Source: Candidatus Babelota bacterium (lineage in GTDB: Bacteria > Babelota > Babeliae > Babelales > Babelaceae). From it: a stretch of 6,180 bases of DNA. Location: assembly GCA_003174035.1 (NCBI GenBank), contig PRDV01000025.1, forward strand, positions 1 through 6,180, given 5' to 3'. The notes below the pieces were generated by a model. The model ran no database searches, had not been told where the DNA came from, and saw only the letters and a list, made by a program, of their open reading frames with translations. A program made the position numbers and the translations under genes. Below are positions 1 through 4,879 of the stretch, in pieces (the first letter of the stretch is position 1; each line of letters begins with the position of its first letter).

Positions 1-105
1 TCGTTTGTTTTAAGTTGTGGGTATTTAGCGCTTTCTCTGCTCTTTTTTAAAAGTATGTATCAAAAAAGCCGTACCATGGGACTCGCGCGACTTGAATCCG
101 AATAA
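1..105 (+). CDS. C-terminal end of a membrane protein (partial, 5' end outside window)
   Basis: Frame 1 is open from the first base to a TAA at 103-105 and encodes 34 residues. The visible part is a hydrophobic stretch (roughly residues 1-17, rich in Leu, Phe, Val and Tyr) followed by a basic tail with K, K, R and R ending in Leu-Glu-Ser-Glu. A last membrane helix followed by a positively charged tail suggests the end of an inner-membrane protein with a cytoplasmic C-terminus. An ABC-2 type permease is one family that ends this way, but this is a guess from general appearance and the fragment is too short to assign. The other two forward frames stop by position 50. There is no clear terminator behind it, only T-rich sequence at about 106-125. 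Confidence 0.45.
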   Translation, partial: SFVLSCGYLALSLLFFKSMYQKSRTMGLARLESE

Positions 106-176
106 TTTTTTAGACTTTTTGTTTGATTATTGTTCAATGCTCACTTACCGATAATGGTGAAGGCGGCGAGTCGAGG

Positions 177-205
177 TTGATATTAATGAAATATTAGCAT
201 AAACT
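177..205 (+). promoter_or_regulatory. Candidate sigma70-type promoter for the first barrel gene
   Basis: TTGATA at 177-182 (5 of 6 to the -35 consensus) is followed after exactly 17 bases by TAAACT at 200-205 (4 of 6 to the -10 consensus). Transcription from it would start near 212 and give a leader of about 110 bases before the start codon at 322. The spacing is ideal, but the -10 is imperfect and such matches also arise by chance in AT-rich DNA. Confidence 0.4.
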
Positions 206-238
206 ATCCTGCGTTACCTTACAAAAAAATGTGAAATT

Positions 239-325
239 ATGAGATATCTTGAAGCAGTAGAGTTTTTTGAATTGCTCACTTTGGATAAACCATTACCTTC
301 AAGTGCCGAGGAGATTTTTTTATGA
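239..325 (+). CDS. Possible 28-residue leader peptide overlapping the next start codon
   Basis: An ATG at 239 opens a 28-codon frame that ends in TGA at 323-325. The stop overlaps the ATG (322-324) of the barrel gene in the classic four-base ATGA arrangement, which is often used for translational coupling. The product would be acidic and not clearly membranous, starting Met-Arg-Tyr-Leu-Glu. The ribosome binding site of the barrel gene lies inside this ORF. Against it: no convincing Shine-Dalgarno sequence precedes the ATG at 239, the ORF is very short, and the peptide is not recognised. It lies entirely downstream of the candidate promoter, so it would be in the same transcript. It may be fortuitous. 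Confidence 0.25.
   Translation: MRYLEAVEFFELLTLDKPLPSSAEEIFL
308..313 (+). promoter_or_regulatory. Ribosome binding site of the first barrel gene
   Basis: GAGGAG is a strong Shine-Dalgarno match that ends eight bases before the ATG at 322. This spacing, with the signal peptide that follows directly, fixes the start at 322. Confidence 0.8.
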
Positions 326-2475
326 ATGAGCGGGCTTGCTTGCTTAGTGTATGTATATTACTAGTAAGTTTTTGTGGCTTTGCAGCCGATGCTCCTGCAA
401 AAAGTAATGAAACACCCAAAAAAAATGGTGAAGTGAAAGCAGAAGAGAAGGCTGATAAAACAGCTCCTGCCGAGGCAGATCCTGCGAATGGTAAAGGTAA
501 AGCTGACGAAAAAAAGGAAGTGGAAAAGAAAGAAAAAAAAGAAGAAAGTTCCTATCCCTCAAAGGCTTTTTTGCTTTTTAGGCTGCTGAACAGCAAAGGT
601 GAGCCAACTGATAGTGAGTTTAAATTTGGCATAAAACTACGTATTCCTGAATTTTTCTTTGGCAGAAACGTGCGTCTTCTTAATGATAACAATCCTACTG
701 ATGCTACGCTTTATTTTAGGCATACAATCGATTTTAATAGTGAGTATCGGTATGGTCCCCCCAAAGCTGACCATAACCTTGTGTATGTAAAAATGACCAT
801 ACGTAACAAAGGTGTTTGGGGTGATCCCGAATCCATCGCATCCACCACTGCACAGACTATTAAAGAAGTGGGCGCTGTCTTTGGAGAGCATAGACATGGC
901 ATTCCTCGTCATATTTTGTGGATACGGGAATTATGGATGGAGCTTGCATTAAGCGACCTTATGTGCCTTCCTTTTTGTAACCGTCATACGTTAACCTTTG
1001 GAGCTTTCCCTTTTGAATTAGGAAGAGGTATCGCTTTGGGAAGCGCTTATGCAACAGACCCGAGCGATCTTGGGTATTTTTCAGAAAATGCCATCGATCA
1101 GTATGCTTTTGGGGGAAAACTTTCGGGTGAGATCATAAAGGATTATTTATTGTATGATCTTTATGCCGCAATATTGGATAACAAGAGCAATTCATTCGAA
1201 TATACCAATGCTAAAATTCGTGGACAACATTATGGCCATCTTAATGATCCTGCCCGGGGTTTTGGGATTATTAACTACGTTACAGCCGCCCGCTTGAGGT
1301 GGTTGCCAACTTTTGAGAATCCTACGTCAAAGATGGAGATTCAGCCTTATATTATGTATAATCATAGTCCTGAACAAAAGATTGAATTTGTTGCAGATGC
1401 AAAAAGCGATTTATGCACTATAGGGATTGCGGGCGAATTTGAATTTGGTAATTTTGATTGCGGATTTGATACAGCAATGAACTTTGGAAACCAAAGAGTA
1501 TTTGGTTGGGATCGCAATATTGTACAACTAGCTAATGTGGATGGCTCGGTTGTTGTTAATAACTCTCAAGTGCACCAAGCAGCAACAGGTGTGCCTACTC
1601 AGAAATCACCGAATGCGTTAAATGTGAAAGCAAATCAAAACATTATTTACTTATCTCCACAGTCAGCAACTCAGAACGGCAAAATTATTGGTTCTGATGG
1701 TTTAGGAACGCTTATTAATGATCTGAATAGATTTACCGATCCCTATGAAAATAAATTTCGCGGGATGATGTTTGTCTATGATATGGGCTATTATATTGCA
1801 AAACCGGATGTTAAGGTCTGTGCAGGTTTTGGTTATGCAAGTGGCGATGCCAATCCTAATAAGGACGAAGAGTTTAGAGGTGATAGTGAAATAGATGGTG
1901 TTTATGAAGGATTTATAAGTTTACAAGAATCCTATTCAGGTACCAGAGTTAAAAGTGCTTTCTTACTGAGTGGATCGGGTAAAATTTTTAGGCCATTATC
2001 TTTCCCTTCTCAAGGTGAAGATGATCAGGTAATTTTCGATCCTTTTCCCACTACGGTGAATCGTTTCACTAATTTAGTATTTGTAGGAGCTAGCGCTTAT
2101 TGGTGGCCAAGCTGGAGCTGCAAAAAATGGCGATTCAATCCTAATATTTTAGCGTACTGGTCTGATTTTTCATCACCTTTTTTTGATGCAGTTACGCAAC
2201 AGAATGTGCCATCTAGGTTTGCGCGCAACTTTTTAGGTACAGAAATCAATGCATTTGTCGAAGCAGAACTGTTGCCAGATTTGAGATTTTTCACCACTGC
2301 AGCAATTTTCTTCCCCGGTAGTTTCTATCGCGATATTAAAGGGCGGCCTCTGAACAAAGCCCAACAGACCTTCCTCGATAATGAAGATGTTACAGGCGTC
2401 ATAAATAGCCGCGTGCCCCTCGTTGGTTTTGATAAGTCCTATTTTATAAATATGGGACTCGAATATAGGTTCTAA
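322..2475 (+). CDS. Secreted outer-membrane beta-barrel protein (alginate-export/porin-like), with charged N-terminal linker
   Basis: The 717-residue product begins with a signal peptide (hydrophobic core about residues 7-20, probable cleavage after Gly-Phe-Ala at 21). Residues about 22-78 form a low-complexity linker rich in Lys, Glu and Ala, likely disordered in the periplasm. From about residue 100 to the end the sequence has short alternating polar/hydrophobic strands with many aromatics and Gly/Asn/Asp turns, and the last residues (Met-Gly-Leu-Glu-Tyr-Arg-Phe) end in the C-terminal Phe typical of BAM-inserted barrels. A GYASGDANP stretch (504-512) and a late LGTEIN...FFPGSFYRD stretch (639-671) resemble alginate-export-type porins; that family link is from memory of motif style, not a search. 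The substrate is unknown. The partial gene at 4880 is a clear paralog. Three poly-A runs (418-425, 509-515, 533-540) lie in the linker. The role as a channel or adhesin is inferred. Confidence 0.85.
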   Translation: MNERACLLSVCILLVSFCGFAADAPAKSNETPKKNGEVKAEEKADKTAPAEADPANGKGKADEKKEVEKKEKKEESSYPSKAFLLFRLLNSKGEPTDSEFKFGIKLRIPEFFFGRNVRLLNDNNPTDATLYFRHTIDFNSEYRYGPPKADHNLVYVKMTIRNKGVWGDPESIASTTAQTIKEVGAVFGEHRHGIPRHILWIRELWMELALSDLMCLPFCNRHTLTFGAFPFELGRGIALGSAYATDPSDLGYFSENAIDQYAFGGKLSGEIIKDYLLYDLYAAILDNKSNSFEYTNAKIRGQHYGHLNDPARGFGIINYVTAARLRWLPTFENPTSKMEIQPYIMYNHSPEQKIEFVADAKSDLCTIGIAGEFEFGNFDCGFDTAMNFGNQRVFGWDRNIVQLANVDGSVVVNNSQVHQAATGVPTQKSPNALNVKANQNIIYLSPQSATQNGKIIGSDGLGTLINDLNRFTDPYENKFRGMMFVYDMGYYIAKPDVKVCAGFGYASGDANPNKDEEFRGDSEIDGVYEGFISLQESYSGTRVKSAFLLSGSGKIFRPLSFPSQGEDDQVIFDPFPTTVNRFTNLVFVGASAYWWPSWSCKKWRFNPNILAYWSDFSSPFFDAVTQQNVPSRFARNFLGTEINAFVEAELLPDLRFFTTAAIFFPGSFYRDIKGRPLNKAQQTFLDNEDVTGVINSRVPLVGFDKSYFINMGLEYRF

Positions 2476-2622
2476 GCAAAGGTGCCTTCGGCACGAGCAG
2501 GGGCCTCACCTGCGGCCCCTTGCAACCCCCAGGCCCAGCGTTCCCCTGGGGACCCCTTCACACTGAACTCGCCAACCCTGAGGGGCCCTGCCCTCAGATG
2601 TCGGCTCAAACAGGCAGTGTGA
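2476..2622 (+). other. GC-rich, hairpin-dense intergenic island (candidate structured RNA or repeat element)
   Basis: Positions 2481-2600 are 70% G+C by direct count (84 of 120), against 34% (41 of 120) for the adjoining 2621-2740. At least five perfect stems follow one another: GTGCC/GGCAC (2482-2486 with 2490-2494), AGGGGCC/GGCCCCT (2499-2505 with 2514-2520), CCCCAGG/CCTGGGG (2527-2533 with 2545-2551), and TCACACTG/CAGTGTGA (2558-2565 with 2615-2622) enclosing CTGAGGG/CCCTCAG (2578-2584 with 2591-2597). AGGGGCC recurs at 2581-2587, so alternative pairings exist. It starts right after the barrel gene's stop but lacks a T-tract, so it is not a typical intrinsic terminator. It matches none of the signal recognition particle, RNase P or tmRNA cores I know. 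It could be a structured 3' end, a small RNA, or a mobile palindromic repeat. Confidence 0.6.
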
Positions 2623-2700
2623 TCGGAAAAAATAGTGAAGCGCTAACCATACTATTTGCACAGCACATACAATTTTTTCTTTCAGTTTATGGCATAGGTG

Positions 2701-2730
2701 TTGCGTTGATACTGTATTTTACAGTATAGT
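2701..2730 (+). promoter_or_regulatory. Candidate promoter with a 19-bp palindromic operator
   Basis: ATACTGTA (2709-2716) and TACAGTAT (2720-2727) form a perfect 8-bp inverted repeat around a TTT centre. Its right arm overlaps TATAGT at 2725-2730, which matches 5 of 6 of the -10 consensus; a weak TTGCGT lies 18 bases upstream at 2701-2706. A dyad occupying the spacer and -10 of a promoter is a standard place for a repressor site. The half-sites resemble the proteobacterial LexA box (CTGT...ACAG), but the spacing is CTG-N7-CAG instead of CTG-N10-CAG, so LexA cannot be claimed. The same palindrome could also form a short RNA hairpin. Confidence 0.4.
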
Positions 2731-2798
2731 GAAATTAGAGAGAGTGAGCTCTGGAGATTATTATGAGCGAATGAGATTGGAGAATGTCGAGCAAACAC

Positions 2799-2828
2799 TT
2801 CAATTACCTCAGTATATCGTGCTATAGT
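2799..2828 (+). promoter_or_regulatory. Second candidate promoter, weak
   Basis: TATAGT at 2823-2828 is a good -10 box, but the sequence 18 bases upstream (TTCAAT, 2799-2804) is a poor -35. If used, transcription would begin near 2835 and give a leader of about 90 bases. It repeats the same TATAGT hexamer found at the upstream dyad, 98 bases away. Confidence 0.25.
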
Positions 2829-2882
2829 ATGACTGCTCAGGGGGCTGTGGAAAAATTTTCTTACTTGCGCTAGACTAGAAGG

Positions 2883-2905
2883 CGAACTTGGAAAATAGAA
2901 GTTCG
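2883..2905 (+). promoter_or_regulatory. Leader hairpin upstream of the AAA+ gene
   Basis: CGAACTT (2883-2889) pairs perfectly with AAGTTCG (2899-2905) around a nine-base purine-rich loop. It ends ten bases before the GGGGA ribosome binding element (2916-2920), so it lies in the 5' leader of the AAA+ mRNA. It has no T-run and is not a terminator. It could influence translation or RNA stability, but a 7-bp stem can also be chance. Confidence 0.3.
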
Positions 2906-2915
2906 TAAATCAAGT

Positions 2916-2920
2916 GGGGA
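2916..2920 (+). promoter_or_regulatory. Ribosome binding site of the AAA+ gene
   Basis: GGGGA lies four bases before the ATG at 2925, a slightly short but workable spacing. The signal peptide that follows at once supports this start. Confidence 0.5.
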
Positions 2921-2924
2921 TATT

Positions 2925-4793
2925 ATGAAATTAAAGAATGTATATATTTTGAGTGCGCTCTTGTGCACGCTTATGCAGGTCTCAACTGCGGATGCTATGT
3001 GGTCCAGTTTACGAAATTGGGGAAGTTCTCTATGGGGCAGTATGCCACAGTCAGTGCATACAGGTGCTGAATATGTCGCACGTGCATGTGATGTAGCGAT
3101 GAATCCCCAAGTATATGCGATGGATGCTTATAAAGTAAGTCAGGCGTATTGGCAAAGAATCAGGACTGGTACTCAGCCTCAAGTTGTAGTACCTCAAGTG
3201 CCTCAGGCTGATCAACAAGTGGGGCATGCGCCACAGCTTGGTTTTGTACCGCAAGCTGCGCCGCAGCCTGGTCAAGCGCAAGTAGTTCATCCTATTCCTA
3301 ATCCAAATACGTTTGCAGCTGCGTTAGGTTATTACACTGGTAAAGGAGTAACAGATGGGCTCTCACAAAAATTAATTCCGGCAACAGCTCCAGCAAGGGT
3401 TGATGCAGCTTTGACAAATTTTGAACAAACGACAGCTGCATTACGTCAAACAATTCCAACAAGGATTGATGGAAGTTTGGCAAATATTGAACAAACAACG
3501 GCTCAATTGCATCAAACAATGCAGAATTTACAACAAGCTACGCAAAGAGTTGATGCCATGGTTGCGCGCGGCGAAGCTGCAGTGCAAAACATTGAAGCTG
3601 CTATGAATAATGCAGCTGCATTACCCGGAGGTCCGCAAGCGATCCAACGGGGTGCAGGAGATTTGATAACGCAAATGAATCAACCTGGCAATCAGGGTGG
3701 TGCGTGGGGGACTGTTCGTAGAGGTGCCCGTGAATGGGCTGGTGCAATCGGTGAAGGAGTCAAAGAGGAATTAATTGACCCAACAATAAAGAGGATTGAA
3801 GATAGCCCTGCCATAAAGCAGACTAAGGAAGATTTAAAGATGGCTGCGCTTATAGGTGCTGGAGTAATAGTTGGCGGTATAATTACTTATTATACCTTCC
3901 GGTTTATTGCTAACAAGATTGAACGTCATTTAAGCAGACCAAGGCTTGAGTTCAGTGTTGCAAAAGCAGGTGCTTTCGATCCTGAGCAACATCATGCTCT
4001 CTTTAGAGATATGGTTTTTGCTCAAGATATAAAAGATCGCCTCAATACGATATTGCTCACAACTGAGGCGATTAAGCAAAGAATTCAAGATGGTGATGAG
4101 CAAGCGAAATATAGAAACCTTTTGCTTTATGGTCCTCCAGGATCAGGCAAAAGAGTATTTGCGCAGCAACTTGCACAGTATGCAAATATGGATTTCTATG
4201 AGGTAACGAGCTCAGCCTTATCAAGGTTTAAGGATGGCGAAGCTGCACAAGCAGTTGAGGATTTCCTTAAGAACGAGGCAATAAAAACCACTAAAGGTGG
4301 GGTAATTTATGTCGATAATGCCAATATGCTCTTTACCCGACGTAAAGCTGGTGATGCATCAAGTCTTACACGGTTAGTGACTTCGTTTATGGAACAGCTT
4401 GAACGTCGCAGCAATAAATATATGGTGGTATTTGGATCTCCGATGAAGCCAAATCTATCAGCTGATATTATGTCGGTTATTGATGATACGATTGAAATAA
4501 AGCGGCCAGATGTACCAGAGCGGACAAAGTTGTTGCAACTCCAGAGAGAGAAGCTCTTTACCACGCCAGAGGTTACTCCTGAATTGGCACAGTCAGTACA
4601 AGTGCACCTTAATGACGAGGGAATCAATGCTCTTGCGGCAAGGTTGAGAGGTGCGTCTGCGGCTGATATCTGTAAGTTTATGGAAACACTCAAAGTTGAG
4701 GCGCAGCTTCCATCACAAGCGGTAATAACCCCAGAGTTGATGGAACGCATCGTTGAGCGGGCTGTTCAAAAGTATCAGGAACTGATTGCATAA
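2925..4793 (+). CDS. Exported/membrane-anchored ATAD3-like AAA+ protein with degenerate active site (probable pseudo-ATPase)
   Basis: The 622-residue product has, in order: a signal peptide (1-24, cleavage after Ala-Asp-Ala); a Trp/Ser-rich segment (25-45); a Pro/Gln-rich linker (about 84-128); a helical, probably coiled-coil region (about 155-235) containing a 22-residue tandem repeat; one membrane helix (about 307-327) followed by a basic stretch; and a AAA+ domain (about 350-620). The order coiled coil, membrane helix, AAA+ and the local sequence resemble mitochondrial ATAD3. Topology would put the N-terminal half in the periplasm and AAA+ in the cytoplasm. Catalytic motifs are altered: Walker A is GPPGSGKR (403-410) with Arg for the usual Thr/Ser; Walker B is VIYVDNAN (460-467) with Asn465 for the catalytic Glu; sensor 1 Asn is replaced in VVFGSP (501-506); the arginine finger aligns to Val518; the sensor 2 Arg aligns to Ala580. 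Assignment to AAA+ is firm; the pseudoenzyme status and topology are inferred. Confidence 0.9.
   Translation: MKLKNVYILSALLCTLMQVSTADAMWSSLRNWGSSLWGSMPQSVHTGAEYVARACDVAMNPQVYAMDAYKVSQAYWQRIRTGTQPQVVVPQVPQADQQVGHAPQLGFVPQAAPQPGQAQVVHPIPNPNTFAAALGYYTGKGVTDGLSQKLIPATAPARVDAALTNFEQTTAALRQTIPTRIDGSLANIEQTTAQLHQTMQNLQQATQRVDAMVARGEAAVQNIEAAMNNAAALPGGPQAIQRGAGDLITQMNQPGNQGGAWGTVRRGAREWAGAIGEGVKEELIDPTIKRIEDSPAIKQTKEDLKMAALIGAGVIVGGIITYYTFRFIANKIERHLSRPRLEFSVAKAGAFDPEQHHALFRDMVFAQDIKDRLNTILLTTEAIKQRIQDGDEQAKYRNLLLYGPPGSGKRVFAQQLAQYANMDFYEVTSSALSRFKDGEAAQAVEDFLKNEAIKTTKGGVIYVDNANMLFTRRKAGDASSLTRLVTSFMEQLERRSNKYMVVFGSPMKPNLSADIMSVIDDTIEIKRPDVPERTKLLQLQREKLFTTPEVTPELAQSVQVHLNDEGINALAARLRGASAADICKFMETLKVEAQLPSQAVITPELMERIVERAVQKYQELIA
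3390..3521 (+). repeat. Two-copy 66-bp in-frame tandem repeat inside the AAA+ gene
   Basis: Positions 3390-3455 and 3456-3521 match at 52 of 66 bases by eye. They encode two 22-residue units (residues 156-177 and 178-199) of the pattern P-x-R-[VI]-D-x-x-L-x-N-x-E-Q-T-T-A-x-L-x-Q-T. A related third segment rich in Gln/Thr/Leu follows but is too diverged to count. The heptad-like spacing fits a coiled coil on the periplasmic side. Confidence 0.75.
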
Positions 4794-4799
4794 AAATGA

Positions 4800-4826
4800 A
4801 TGGGCACGGCCCATATTGAGATTTTT
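4800..4826 (+). terminator. Weak hairpin after the AAA+ gene, possible first terminator
   Basis: ATGGGC (4800-4805) pairs with GCCCAT (4809-4814) around a three-base loop, seven bases after the AAA+ stop codon. A run of five T (4822-4826) follows, but seven bases separate it from the stem, so this is a poor intrinsic terminator on its own. It may act as a 3'-end stabiliser ahead of the stronger hairpin downstream. Confidence 0.3.
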
Positions 4827-4840
4827 GATAAAATGACTAG

Positions 4841-4879
4841 ACTCAGCAAGGTATAAAAAAGGTACCTTGCTGAGTTTTT
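4841..4879 (+). terminator. Strong intrinsic terminator abutting the next start codon
   Basis: ACTCAGCAAGGTA (4841-4853) and TACCTTGCTGAGT (4863-4875) form a perfect 13-bp stem with a nine-base A-rich loop (4854-4862). The T-tract is TTTTT at 4875-4879, whose first T is also the last base of the stem. It is well placed to end the AAA+ transcript, 48 bases after its stop. It is unusual in that the ATG of the next gene begins at 4880, directly after the T-tract, so the hairpin covers the place where that gene's ribosome binding site should be. Confidence 0.75.
4852..4857 (+). promoter_or_regulatory. Possible -10 box inside the terminator loop for the second barrel gene
   Basis: TATAAA at 4852-4857 matches 5 of 6 of the -10 consensus. 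A transcript starting near 4864 would begin in the right arm of the terminator and so could not form the hairpin, leaving the ATG at 4880 free. The best -35 (TTGATA, 4825-4830) is 21 bases away, longer than usual, so the promoter is speculative. Confidence 0.2.

Larger units (their letters stand above)
2623..2924 (+). other. AT-rich non-coding interval upstream of the AAA+ gene
   Basis: This stretch between the GC-rich island and the AAA+ gene holds no convincing gene. A reading frame from a TTG at 2520 runs across it to 2729 but begins inside the hairpin island, has no ribosome binding site and a proline-rich start, so it is not called. What can be seen is regulatory: a dyad at 2709-2727, two TATAGT boxes (2725-2730 and 2823-2828) and a leader hairpin (2883-2905). 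A T-rich run is present around 2672-2682. Confidence 0.6.

Noticed and set aside
78..102. tRNA-like string around GACTTGAATCCG
   Set aside because: No acceptor, D or anticodon stems can be drawn around it, and it falls in the open frame of the upstream protein.
343..387. Lipoprotein signal in the first barrel
   Set aside because: The cysteine at residue 18 is preceded by Val-Ser-Phe; Phe at the -1 position does not fit a lipobox, and a barrel would not need a lipid anchor.
2709..2727. LexA (SOS) box
   Set aside because: The half-sites fit but the spacing is three bases shorter than the known gammaproteobacterial box, so only an unnamed operator is reported.
2520..2729. 69-codon forward ORF with a hydrophobic C-terminal end
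   Set aside because: It starts at a TTG inside a hairpin, has no ribosome binding site, a Pro/Gly-rich beginning produced by the GC-rich island, and composition that changes abruptly halfway. The hydrophobic end comes from T-rich DNA.
2771..2827. 18-codon ORF in the leader of the AAA+ gene
   Set aside because: It is too short, not linked to the downstream start, and its stop lies on the second TATAGT box. A faint likeness of its first residues to the 28-codon leader ORF at 239 is not enough to claim a relation.
4307..4750. 147-codon reverse-strand ORF
   Set aside because: It lies wholly within the AAA+ domain coding sequence, opposite residues that match AAA+ motifs, and is a shadow.
177..4830. 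Shared TTGATA element upstream of all three genes (177, 2706, 4825)
   Set aside because: The hexamer occurs at different distances from the starts (145, 219 and 55 bases) and only the first is followed by a -10 at normal spacing; it is close to the -35 consensus and likely to recur by chance.
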